A stretch of 64,000 nucleotides of DNA from the NCBI GenBank assembly GCA_902806595.1, contig CADCXC010000011.1, positions 1,550,001 through 1,614,000 on the forward strand, given 5' to 3'. The stretch is from Pyrenopolyporus hunteri (lineage: Eukaryota > Ascomycota > Sordariomycetes > Xylariales > Hypoxylaceae). The stretch's first letter is position 1. The number at the start of each line of letters is the position of its first letter. A program made the translations under genes and the position numbers. The notes below the pieces were generated by a model, which was not told the origin of the DNA, did not search any database, and saw only the letters and a program-made list of their open reading frames with translations. Of the stretch, positions 1 to 13,935 are shown one piece after another.

Positions 1-2212
1 ATTAATTTAAAAAACTTAAATAAATAATATAAAAATTACGAATTTTAAGTAATAAATTATATACGCGATACGTTTCGAAAAAAACGTTATCGTAACATTT
101 ATCCGCTTATTTTTTATATGTAATATTTTTTTTTTAATTATTAATTTAATTAATTTTATAACCGTAACTTTTTAACTTTTTACGACGAAGTAATTTTATA
201 CCTATTTAATAAATTTTTAACGTATTAATACATTCGATATTTATATATATTTATGTAAAAAAAAACTATACGTATTTTTTCGACATCGAAAAATTATATA
301 TTTTATATAATTTTAACATTACATCGTATATATTTAAATAAATAAGTAAATAAATAAATAATTATTATTATTTTTTATATTAATTTTTATAACGTTAAAT
401 AATTTTATATATATATTCGTATAATAATTATATTAAAAATTTATTATTTTTAAATTATAATATTTCCCTTAAATTATTTACGTAATAAATTATAACGCGT
501 TATCGATTTTTATTATTTAAATTATTTTAATTTAAAATTATTATTTATTTTTAATATTTTTAATAATAATAATATCGATTATATAATTATATATTACGTT
601 TTATATATAATAATTAAAAACGTTTAATTTTTAAATAAAATAAAATAAAATAATTAATTATATATTTTTTTTTTCGAAATTATAAACCTAATTTTTATTA
701 CCGTATTTTTAAATAATATTTTACGAAAAAATTATTATTTTTTTTACGTTTTAAATTATAATAATAATAATTATAAATAATATTTACGACTATTAAATAT
801 ATTAAATATTCGATTATTAATAAAAAATATTTAAATTATTATTTTATATATTTAAACTTCGATTATTAATATTTTCTTATCGAATTACCACCGCTTTAAT
901 AAACCCTCGTAAATAATCGCGAAAAAAATAATAACGATAACGATAAAAATAAAAATAATAAAAATAAAAATTTTTTTATTCGACTATATCGATAAATACG
1001 TTCGATAATTTATTCGTAATCGAACCGTCCGCGTATAAAATAATCGTACCGCCGTTTAAAACCGCTTAAATTCGAACGAAATTAACTATAACTAAAACTT
1101 TTTCGAGAATTTTTTCGATAATTTTTTACCGAAATTTATCGCATTATCGAAATATTTATTAAACTTTATTTAAATTACGTCGTTTTTTTAATAATAAAAA
1201 ATTAATTTAATTAAAATATAATACGTAAATACGTTAATAATATTAAATTAAAACGAAATAATTTTTTTAATACGTCGATAAATTTTTTATTTATTCGTTA
1301 AAATATTTATTATTTTTTAAATTAAAATTATTTTACTTTTATTTTTAAACGTATTAAACGTTATTTATTTACATTAATTATCCATGTATTTTAACTTTCG
1401 TTAAACGAAAAAAAAATAAATTTAAAAATAATTAATTTATATTATAATTTACGATATTTACCCGTTAATAAAATTCCCGTCGAATATTTTTTCGTTCGTT
1501 TCGTATAATTTATTTTTAACGATTTTACCGTATTACTTTAAATTAATACCGCCGTTAAAAAAAAAAATTTTAATCTATTTTTCATTTTTATTTATTTTAA
1601 AAAAAAACTATAAATAAAAAATTAAATTATTAAAAACATCGATTATAAACTTCGAATCGAAACTCGTAAAACCCGTACTTTTATAAATAATAAACGTAAC
1701 GTAAATAAAATAAAAATCGATATTAATATATTTTACAATAAATATCTTAACGTTAAATTTTATAATAACTCGTTTAAAAACTTAAAAATATTTTTTCGAT
1801 TATTTAATAATAACTTTAATTTAAATAAAATCACCGAAAATAAAATTATTACTATTAAAAATAATATATTCGATATTTTTAATTTTAACAATTTCGACTT
1901 TTATAATATCGATAAATATTTCGAAAAAAAGTTTTATAAAAATATATAATTTAATATATTTAAAAATAACTATCCATTTAAAAATCGAAATTCGATAATA
2001 TTATTTCGATCGTTTAATTATAATAAATATAATTATTTATCGAAACGTTTAAAATTATTATCTTAATTATTTAATTATATTAATTTAAATAAATATTTAA
2101 ATCTAAATTAAAATATTTAACTTAAATTAAATTTATTATTATCGATAAAAAATATAAAAGATTTTAAAAATAAAAAAAATATAAAAACAAATAATATTAA
2201 TTTTACTTAAAG

Positions 2213-2244
2213 TAAAAATAAAAATAAAAATAAAAATAAAAATA
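2213..2244. repeat. Tandem TAAAAA repeat in the AT-rich block
   Basis: About five perfect copies of a 6-base TAAAAA unit. A simple-sequence tract without further meaning visible. Confidence 0.7.
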
Positions 2245-5200
2245 TTATAATTCGACGTCGTAAAAATAATAAATATCGAAGTAAATTTAATCGTAATTTT
2301 AGGAGTAATTTAACTTTAATTCGTTTTTTTTAATTATAAATTATATTTAAAATATTTTTAAATTTTTATTTCGAAAATTTTTTCCCGTAAAAAAAATTAA
2401 TTACGTTATAATTTATAAACTATAATTATAAACTTTTAACTATAAAAATATATAATTTATAATAATAATTATAATAATAATAATAATAAAAATAACTTTA
2501 TCGTTTTACGTAATAATAAATACGTATAAATTTAACCTTAATACGTATAAATAACCGATTAAATTATTTTTTATTCCTTTTTTATATTTTTACTTAATTA
2601 AATAAATTAAGTGTATAAAAACGTAAATAAATTAATAAAAATTAAATATTTAATTTTTATTAAACGTTACTTTTTTTTTATATTTTTTTTTTTCCGTTTT
2701 TTTTTAATATTAAATTTTTAATATCGATATTATATTTATCTTATATTTAACATTTCAATATTATATCGTATTTATTATATTAATAATAAAATAAATTTCG
2801 AACTTTTTATTTAATATATCTCCTTTTTTAATAAAATTTATTATAATAAATTAAAACATTAAATTATTATTTATTATTTTAATTATAAAACGCCGATTTC
2901 GATGTTATTTTTTCGAATTTTTAATCGAAATTTTATTAAAATTTATAACGTATATTATAACTTAATTTATTATATTTATTATATCGTTATTAATAATATA
3001 TATAAAAATAATAAAAATTTAAACTTTAATTTAAAAAGTTTATTTTTATTTTAATTTTTTAATCTTATAACTATTTACATTATTTTTATTAATTATATTT
3101 TACCATCGAATTAATATTATTTTTATTATCTTAATTATAATAATAATAAATTATATATATATTTTTAATATATATTTTTACATTAATTAATTTATTAAAT
3201 AACTTATATCTTATTATTTCGAACTTTATAAAATAAATATTTTTTTTTATTTTTTTTAAATCGTAACGAAAAATACTTTCATTTTAAATAAATCTTTTAA
3301 TAAATCTTTTCGCGTACGATTTTAATTAAATACTTTATGTCGTTATATTATATTTTACGTGTATTTAAAATAATTATATTATTTTTAAAAATACGAACGT
3401 TTAAATAAAAAAAAACGACATGTAAAAATTTTTTTTAATTTATAAAATTAATGTTATATATATTTCCAATAATAATAAAATATACTTTCGTAATAATATT
3501 CACTATTTTTTCGATTATAATACTTTTATAATTTTTTCGAAACTCGATAAAAACGTAAATAATTATTATCGTTTATATACGTACGTATTAAACCCTTTAA
3601 ATAAATTTAACGATTCTAATATAAAAACGTTTATATATTACTATAATATTCCTTTAATATTAATTTTTCGAATATTTATAAAATATTTATTTATTAAATT
3701 AATTTAAAATTTTTATAATAAATATACTTTTATTATATTTAACGATATTAAAAAAAACGACGTGTTTTTTATTAATTTTATTAATATTAATAAAAGTTTA
3801 AAAAAAATTATTTAAAATTTTCTTTCGATTAAATTTAACGAACTAAATATTAAAACTATTAATGTAAAAAAATCGAATTTTTTTATTATTAAATAACGAT
3901 ATTATTATAATTAAGTTAATATTAATTATAATTATATTAATTACAATTTTTATAATAATAAATATACGAAATTAAATAATAATAATAATTTTAAATTAAA
4001 TTTCGAATTTAATAATTATAACTTCGAAAAAAAATTCGAAAATAATTTAAATAATTACTTTAATAAATTTAATCCTTTAAATAATTTATAAAACTTTAAT
4101 AAAATTAATATTTATATATTTTTTATAATCGATCGAATTTTAAATTTATTATTTTTTATAATGTTTTATAATAATAACGATAAAAATTTTATTAACGAAA
4201 ATTACTATATCTTTTTTAAATATAACGACGTTAAAATCCCCTCGAAATTTATTTTTCGATTTTTAAAATATAAATCTTTCGAAAAAAATTAAATATGTGT
4301 TTATTTTTTTAAATTTACATTATTAAATTTACATTTTTAAATATACGCATTATTAAATTTATTTTTTTAAATATATAAGTTTATAAAATAAATTTAAACG
4401 ATTAAGTTTTTAAATATTATAAAAATATATATTATAATCGATAAATTAATATTAAAGTTATTTTATAATTTAATAAATTACGTAAATATTTATAAAAATT
4501 ATAAATATAAAAAAAAAATAAATAAAAGTTATTTTTATTATATAATATATTATAAAAAATATAAATAAAATAAAGTTAAATAAAATTTTTAATTTTTCGA
4601 TATAATAACTTTTATAAAATTTAAGTATAAATCGATTAATAAAAAATAATAACGTTAATAATAATTTTATTCGTATAATTATATCTTTTTATATATTTTT
4701 ATATATAAACTTTATTTAATTAATATTAATAAAAAACTTAACGTAATAAATCTCTTAAAATTATTTAAAAAATATATAATAAACGATTATTAATTATAAA
4801 AAGTTTCGAAATAAACCTTTTTAAAAAAATTTAAATTAACATTAAATAATTATTAAATATAACTTTAACGATAACGACGTAATAAAACGATATACCTTTT
4901 AATATAAACTATATAATTAAAAAACATTAAATAATTAAATTTCGATTCGTATGTAAATTATTATTAAAACTTTAAAATAATAACGTATTTTATTTAAATA
5001 ATTTAAATAATTTATTCGACGATATAAATTAAAACTATTAAAAAAATTAAAATTAAAAAAAAAAATAAAAAGTGGTAACGACGCGAAAAAAGTCGTTAAT
5101 AATATATAAAGTATAATAATATCGAAGTTTTTTTTAATTATTAAAATATAAATAACGAGGTTATATTTTTATTCGAATAAAATTATTTAAAAACTTTTAT

Positions 5201-6329
5201 ATTAATATTATTAATATAAAAACGTATTAATTTATTTCGTATATTTTATTTATTACCTTATAAATTTAATTAATATTATATTTAATATTAATTTTTATAT
5301 TTTAAAAAAATGGTTTTTTTTATAAAAAAAATTTTATAATCGAAAAAAATTTTCACTTTAACCTTTATTTTTTTTATATAATTATTATAATTATTATTAT
5401 TAATAAATTTCGAAAATAACGATAAATTAAATGTTAAATCGTTATTTAAAATATTTTAATAATAAAATTTTCGACTTTTATAATATTTTTTTTTATCGTT
5501 ATTAATATTTTACGAATATATATCATCGTTATTATTAAAATATATTATTTATTTTTAAAAAACGAAAAAATATTTTCGAAACGTTTAATTTTATATAAAT
5601 CGAAAACGTTTATTATTTCGAAAACCGTTTAACTCGTTTCGAATATAAATAATAAATATAAAAAAAATCGTAAATATTAATCGAATAAATTATATAAAAA
5701 TAATAAATATTTTCTTAACGTTTTTAATTTAACGGATAAAAATATTAATCGATTCGACGTTCGATTTAAATATACGTAATATCGAAATGTTAAAAATAAA
5801 CTAAACGAATCGTACGAAAAAAAATTAACGGTTAAAATTATATAAAATTTAACATTTACGGTTATAATATAAAAATTTTTATTCGAAAATATATCGAAAT
5901 TATAAATAAAATATATATATTATTAATATATATTATTTTTTTTCGAATTTAAAAAAAAAAGTTAATTTTTTTTTATCGATTATTATATAAATATTAATAC
6001 GAAAAAAAAGTGTATTATTTAATTTATCGATTTTTAAATATATCGTTAAATTTTTTAAATAATAATTTATTATATTATTAATAAATTAAATGTTAATAAT
6101 TTTAAATATAATATACGTTTATTCGAAATCGTAATAAAATAAAAAAATTTTATAATATTTATCGTAAATATAAACGGTTTTATTATTTTTTTTCGATAAA
6201 ATATAAAATTTACGAAAAAGTATATTATAAATTCGAAAAATTCGCTATAAATACGATAAATTACCGTAAAAAAATATTTAATAATTAAAAATTAAAACGA
6301 TTAAATAAAGTTTTAAAATAATATTAATA

Positions 6330-6520
6330 TTAAAATTATATTATAATTCGATACGATTAATTTAATTTATTAAATAACCGGCATCGAAACTTCGACCGAT
6401 TATACCGTTAAAACTTATATATAAAACCGCGGTTTTTTAAATCGTAATTTAATTTTTTTTTTTTTTTATAATATTAACGAAATTTAATTTTTAATTTTCG
6501 ATATTACGTGCCGTGTTAAA
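6330..6520 (+). repeat. Left arm of the inverted repeat
   Basis: Left arm of the pair described for 6,330-7,590. The best conserved part is about 6,365-6,500. It contains ACCGCGGT-like core sequence and a T run at about 6,452-6,467. Similarity fades inward past about 6,520. Confidence 0.55.
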
Positions 6521-7369
6521 TAATTAATAAAATAAAGTAAATTTATATTTAAATTTTATTTAAATATAAAAATAATATATTTTAATTCGAAAAATACCGT
6601 TATTAAATCGCAAAAAAAAAATTACAATAATAAAATTTTTAAATATAATTAAAAAAGTTTTAAACTTATTATTTAAATTCGATTAATATATATTTAATTA
6701 AACGTTTTTAACGATAATATAATAAATATAATAAATAAAATTAAAATCGATACTTTTATTATTTAAAATAAAAAATTATAATAATATTAAATATATATTA
6801 AAATATTTAAAATGATAAATTTTAATAAAAAGTAACGTATTTTTATCGATAAAATCTTTATTTAAATTATCTTAATCGAAATCAAAATTAAAAAAATTAA
6901 TAAAAAACGATATAAATGATATAAAAACCGACTTTAAATTTATAATAAAAATATATAATATTAAAATAATAATTATAAAATTAAAAAATTATAAAAATTA
7001 AATTATTTTAAAAAATAAAATTTAAATAAAATTAAATGTTATTATAAATTAATAATATCGTTTTAAATAATAAAGTTAATTATATAATTTTTTTTAAAAT
7101 AAATTTAATTAATTCGAATAATAAAATAAACGATATTATAAAAACTTTAATAAAATGTAATTAATATTATTAAATTTACATTTAAATAAACTTTAAAATT
7201 ATATAAATAATAAATTAATACGATTATTATAATTAAAATTATTAAAATAATTGTAAAATTATCGAATGAAAAATAATACGTATATATACCGTTTATCGTA
7301 TATAATATATTATTTATTTTTTATAAAATATTATAAATTTAAAATTAATTTATTATAAAATTAATTAAA

Positions 7370-7590
7370 TCGTATTATAAATTTATTATTACTTTAATAC
7401 GGTATATAATATTAAAAATTAACAATTAAATTTTATTAATATTATAAAAAAAAAAAAAAAAAAATTAAATCGCGATTCGAAAAATCGCGATTTTATATAT
7501 AGATTTCGACGGTACATCCGATCGAAACTTTAGTACCGATTATTTAATAAAGTTAAACTTACCGTATTAAATCGTAATATATTTAATATT
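7370..7590 (-). repeat. Right arm of the inverted repeat
   Basis: Right arm of the pair. It contains two copies of AATCGCGATT close together (about 7,468-7,492) and an A run at about 7,446-7,463 that corresponds to the T run of the left arm. Confidence 0.55.
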
Positions 7591-10500
7591 AAATAAAATA
7601 TAATCGAAATTATTAAATTTATATTAACGAATATTTTAAAACGATATAAATTATTAATTAATATAATATTTATAAAAATTATTAAAATAATTATAAAAAT
7701 ATTATAAAAGTAAAAACGAAAATTTATAATATATATTTTACTTATATAAAAATAATTTATAAAAATAATTTCGTTATTTTTTTTTATAAGTTTTATTATT
7801 TTAAAAATTACGATTTAACTTTTATTTTTTTTTTTTATAATATTAACGTAAAATATATATTTATTAAATAAATAAATATTTAAATAAAAAAATAAGTAAT
7901 TATTTAAATAAATATTTATTTATTTAAGTAATCTTTTAAAATTCGAATTTATAATAATTTAAAATTAAAATAAATTTTTTATATAATTTAACGTTTAATT
8001 ATCCCTAATAATTTATTTAAATATTTATTTAAATATTTAATGTATTTTTTTATTATTTTATTATTAAATTTATTATTTAAATTACGTTTTTTATTTATAT
8101 ATTAAATATATATATAATAAACATTAATAGATATAATTATTAAAATTATTATAAAAAAAAAGTTTAATTATTTTCGTAATTATAACTAAACGTTAATAAT
8201 TATTTTTAATATAATTATCCCTATTTATTTAATTAAAATATTTAATTTCGTTATTTATTATATATTAAATAAAAGTATTTTATATAATAACGATATTATA
8301 ATAATTAATTAATTATTATAATTAATAATATTACTATTTATATTACGTTTACATTATACATTTTATTATTAATATTTTATTCGAAATAACTCTTTTTATA
8401 TTAATTTTACATACCTACCTTTTATATATTATAAACTTCGAATAATTTTAATTTTATTTTCGAAGTTAAAAAATTTTAATTATTTTAATTATAATTAATA
8501 CGTTTATATTTTATTATACTATTATTTAAATATATTTATTATAATATATGTTTTTTTAATAAATAAAAGTTTTAAAGTTTAAAAATTCCTTTATATTTAA
8601 TTAATAAAAATCCGTTAATAATTAAAATAAAGTAAAATATAATTATAAAACCGCGTTTAAATTAACCGTTTATTATTACTATCGTTTTTTAAAACTTTTA
8701 AAAAAATTATTATTAAAATCGAAATAATAAAAAAATTTAACGGTTATATTTTTTTAATGTACTAACTATCGTATATATTAATTATATTTTCGATATCGTT
8801 TTTTATATATTAAATAAATAATAAAATTAAAATTTTTATTAAAAAAAATTAAAATACGAAAATAAATTTATTTTTAAAAAAATAATAATATAAATAAAAA
8901 TCTATTTTAAAATAATATTTTGATGATATATTTATAAAATAATTTATAAAATAACGTTACGTTTTAAACGTAAAATTAAATTTTTATCCTCGAAATTAAA
9001 AGCGTATTTTATATAAAAATTCCCTTAAATAAATGCCTTTAAATTACTTTAATTAAACTTTTATTTCTTATTATTATAAACGTTAACTATTCGAAAAATA
9101 TTAACGTTATACTATATTAATTAATATCGTATCGTTTTTTTACATTTAACGTCGTCGTTAAATACGAAATTATCGTTAATAATTAATTTTTTTAATAACC
9201 CGTTTTATAAAATATCGAATTATAAAATAAATACGTTAATTAAAAAAGTAAAAAAATAAAAAATTAAATTTTTAAAAGTTTAATTAAAATGATAAACTTC
9301 GATATATTTAATTAAATAGTAATAAATAATGTATTAATAATATTAAATTTATATAATTATAAAATAAAATCGGGGATAAAAATAAATACGAACGGTTAAA
9401 ATAAAACCGGTAAATTAAATATAAATATATAATTAATAAATTTTTTTTTTCTTATTTTAATTTATTAAAAACCGGAAATTAATTTTTTTAAAACTATCGA
9501 ATTAATTTATATCTTATTAACGAAAATAATAAAACATAACCTTATATTATTTTTATCGTTAAAAATAACTCGAATATTAAATTTATTTTTATTATTTTCG
9601 AATAATAAAAATAATATAAATTACGTTTAAAATTCGAAAAAATTATTAAATTTCATATTTTCACTCGACTTATACCGTATATTCGAGATTATAAAAATTT
9701 CTTTTATTAATTATATCGTAAATTAAATTTATTTTTTAAATTAAAAAAAGTTTATTTACGAAAATACGTATTTATTATTTATTAAATTAAATTAATTAAA
9801 CGTTATATATTCGTAACGTCGAATTTAATTTTATTATATAAAAAATTATAAATTAATAAAAACCGTCGAAAAAAATTAATATTAATTAAATTAAATATTA
9901 TTACTTTAATTATAAAATAAATTTAAAAAATAAACGCGATAATTTTTTAAATTACTTTTTTTTTCGATATTATATTTATCTTCGAAAAATACATTCGAAT
10001 ATATCTTCTATCTATAATAAAATCGATAATCGATTTTACTTTAAAATTAAATGTTAATTAAAAAATACTTTATTTGCTAAATATTATAATTTACGTATTT
10101 TTATCGCGTATATAATAAATATTAAATCGTTTTTTTAAAATAAAATAAATAATAACCGTTATTTAAATATTCGTTAATATTAATTAAATATTTTAAAAAT
10201 TACTTTTAATATTAATTTATTCGATTATTTGCTTTAATCGATAATTATTTAACATATTTTTATTAATTATTAACCTATTAAATATATAAAAAAAAAATAT
10301 TTAACCTTAAAAATAAATTTAAATAAAATACTTTAATATCGCTTCGAAATTATATCTTATATTATATAAAATTTAAAAATAATAAAAAAATATAAAAAAA
10401 TAAAATTTACTTTAATCGCGTTAAATTTTTAAACGTCGTCGTTTAATAAAATATAAATATTAAATATTAAATAAATATTAAACTACTTTTATAATACGTT

Positions 10501-13105
10501 TATATAAAATCGAAAATAATAAAAAATTTTTATCGTAACATTTATTAAAACTTTTTTATAAAATATATATCCCATTAAAAATATATTCTACCTTTACAAA
10601 ATAAATATTTTCGTTAAAAATCTTTCGTAAAAATTAATATTCCTTATAAATTTAAAACATATATAATTAATATATTAATTAACTTTTAAAATTCGAAAAA
10701 AACTTAATTATTACATTAAAAAAACATTTAAATAATAAAAAACTTTCCTCGAAATATAAAATATATACCGATTAATAAAAATAAAAAATTAAAACCGTTT
10801 ATAATAAAAAAAAACTTATTATTAAATTAAATTAAATATTTTTATAAATAAATTAATTAAGTAAAAAATTCTTCGACTATAAAATTAAATTTTATAATTA
10901 TAACATATTTTTTAACTTAATTACCGTATAAAAAACATAAAGTTAAAAAAAAATTAATAATGTAAAAAATATTAAAATTTAATAAAATTAACGTTAAATG
11001 TTTTTAAATAATAAAATAATTATAAAAACGTTACGTAATACATAAATAAAATAAAACCCCTCTTTTTTTTTTTATTTTTTTTTTAAAATTAACTTTTTTT
11101 ATATACGTTTTCTTTTTATAAATTTATATATACACTTAAATTATACATATAAAATATAAATACTTTTATTTAATAAATACTATTTATATTATATAATAAA
11201 TAATTAAAACTTCGATTAAATTTTATTAAAATATAATACGAATTAATAAATATAATTTTTTTTAAAATTTATTTTTTATTAATATTCGTATTTAAAATAT
11301 AAGTTAATTTAAAAATAATTAATGTAAATATATTATTTTAAAAATTATTATATTTTATTATCGTTTAAAATATAATTCGAAAATTTCATTAATTTATTTT
11401 TAAATTATTATACATTTATATATTCGAATCGTTTCTATAATACGTAACGTTAAAATTAAATAAAATTTATATAAAATTATAAAATAATATATTCGTAATA
11501 TTTTATCTTTTTTAAATAATTTTATTCCCATTATTTTATTTTTTTTAATAATATAATAAAAATTCACTATTTAACGTATTTTTTTAAAAAAATATCGTTT
11601 ATTAATTACGTTAATTTTAATGAAAAAATTAAAACGTACCGTTTTATACATTTAAATATATATATAAATAAATAAATTTAATTTTTATAATTATATATAA
11701 CTTTTATTAACGTTAAATAATTATTATTTTAACCGTTAATATTTAACATATAATTATAAAAGTTCGAACTTTTCATTTCGTCGATATCGTTTAAATATTA
11801 TTAAATTAATAATATTTAAAAATTTATTATACCTTTTATTCGATTTTCCCTTAAAAAATTAATTTAAAGGAAAATTAACCCATTAAAAAATACTCGTTTT
11901 TAAATATAATATTATACTTATTTTTAAAATTAAATTATCGATATTTTTAAACGAAAAAATAAATTTATTAATTATATAAAAATTTTTAACTTTATTAATA
12001 ATAAATTAAATTTTAATTAAAATTAAATGGAAATTTTTAATTAAAATTTAATAAAAAATTATTTTTTTTTTCGATTTATATTATATATTTTTCGTTTATT
12101 TATTAACGATAATTATAAATAATTTAAAATAAAAGAAAATATCGATATATTCGATTATATTATTTAAATTTTAATAAAAATTCGAAAAATACTTATTAAT
12201 AAAGTTATTAATTATATAATTAATAATTTAAATATATAATTACTTTTATTAAATTTTATTAATATCGTCGAATTTATTAAATTAATTATATTTATTTATA
12301 ACTAAAAATTAAATAAACTTTATTTTTTAATAATTATATTTATAATCGAAGTTAAAAGTATTATAAATTAAAATTTATATAATATTAATCGTTAATTAAT
12401 AATTATAAAAGTAAATTTTAATTAAATTATTTTAATTAAATCGATTTTTAATAAATTTTAACCGTTTATATTATAATAATTAATATCGTTTTACTTTCGA
12501 AACGTATTTACACGAATTATAAAATAAAATAAAATTTTTTTCGACATTATATTATTATATTTAATTATTTTTATAACGTTTACGTAAAATGTTATTATAA
12601 TAATAATAAAAGTAAATATTCGTATCGATTTAATATATATTAAATTCGATATTAATTTAATAAATTATTATTTTAACTATATTTAATAAACGTATTTAAA
12701 TATATTAAATCGATCGATACATTTAAAATAACCTTTATTTTATCATCGATATATATTAATAATAAATAAATTATTTAATAATAATATATTTCGAATATTA
12801 CGTTTAAAATAATTAAAAATTTTAAAATATAATTATTTATTATAATAAATTAAATTAAATAATTCGAACGTTAAAACTTAATAATAATATCGTAAAATAA
12901 CTTCGTAAATAAATTAATTAAATTATTAATTCGAATTATATTTTAATATTTAAAATTATAATAAAATAACTTTTAAACTTATTATAATTATAATAAAAAA
13001 TAACGTTAAAATATACTATAATTATAATAATAAATAACGTTAAAATTTATTAATTATTATAATAGTAGTTAACGTTAACTACATAATGGAAATGTAGTAT
13101 ATATT

Positions 13106-13761
13106 TTATATAAACTGTATAATCAGATTATAAAACCATGAGTTTTAACGGTTTGGCGGTTTCGGGCATTTGGGCCAGGGTACTTAAACAGGTACCTGGT
13201 TGCGTGGGCACATACCTCTTATACGCGCAAGGCGGCTTATGCAAGCATCGATGCTAGGACCCTGACCCTGTTTCTTGAACACATCCATACATACCGTTCT
13301 TCTTGCTTTTCCATTTTCCAATTCGAATATTTACGGTTGCCTAAATATACTAAATATCTGGAACCTTTATAATAAGCAAGCTAGGTACCTATATTATGTA
13401 AGAGAAGGACAAGGCCAGGGGTTATATTCTCCATGCTCTCCCGCGGCATGACATTCGATGCGAACTCCTCTCTCGCCTGCTGGTATTGTACCTATGCTTG
13501 CGTAGTCTTTTTACATTTGGGGCTTTATTATTACAGGGAAGGGGAAACAGTACCAAAAAGCAGATGCAAATAATGAAGAACGGTTCAAAAGGCGTAGGTT
13601 AGGCAATCTACACGCGTGCTTTGCGTTGAACCACTCCGGCTACCTGTCCCTTTTCCTTAAGTTAGCTAGACCTGATGTTAGGCTGCGAACATGGTCTGAG
13701 CCGCAACTACTACTAATTTCATCTCGTTCGATAAAAACCAACCCACTCTATCCTGGTTATC
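13106..13761. other. Junction and 3' flank of VPS27, no gene seen
   Basis: Base composition changes here from extreme AT to normal within about 60 bases. The stretch carries GGTACC-type motifs common in this window's intergenic DNA and the 3' flank of VPS27. No ORF worth calling is present. Confidence 0.6.
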
Positions 13762-13903
13762 CTATAGATCAATCAAGCTTTCTTCTATGACAGGTTGCTG
13801 AGGCGCATGCTGAGGGACAGCGGGGAATGAATCCTGCCTGTATCTCGAGTATCCTGCCCCGCTTGCCTGATATGCCTGGTCCGCATGCTGTTGTTGCTGT
13901 TGA

Positions 13904-13935
<32 letters not shown>

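Larger units (their letters stand above)
6330..7590. mobile_element. Relic of a short inverted-repeat DNA element
   Basis: The DNA at about 6,330-6,520, read forward, matches the reverse complement of about 7,370-7,590 over some 190 bases. Both arms share in order a TTTATTAAATAA segment, a CGG-rich core, TATATATAAAA, a CGCG palindrome, a long T run, and TATAATATTAA. Many differences are C/T or G/A transitions, as expected if both arms were RIP-mutated independently. About 850 bases lie between the arms, with no readable ORF. The simplest reading is the terminal inverted repeats of a dead ~1.25-kb TIR transposon or MITE. Two nested copies in opposite orientation are an alternative. Outer limits and target-site duplication could not be fixed. 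Confidence 0.55.
1..13105. repeat. AT-rich RIP-mutated block, no genes
   Basis: This stretch is almost entirely A and T, with only short or interrupted reading frames. The C that remains sits mostly in CpG: in 61-120, seven of ten C are followed by G. On either strand CpA, CpT and CpC are nearly gone. This is what heavy RIP (C-to-T mutation of duplicated DNA on both strands, known from Pezizomycotina) would leave if CpG were largely spared. The block is probably a nest of old mutated transposons, and could be centromere-like, subtelomeric or an interstitial AT isochore; the window does not decide. No gene can be supported inside it. The right edge lies between about 13,080 and 13,140. Confidence 0.85.

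Noticed and set aside
1..13105. Possible mitochondrial DNA
   Set aside because: AT richness alone fits, but no mitochondrial genes or tRNAs are visible, and the CpG-biased residue pattern and direct join to nuclear genes favour RIP-mutated nuclear DNA.
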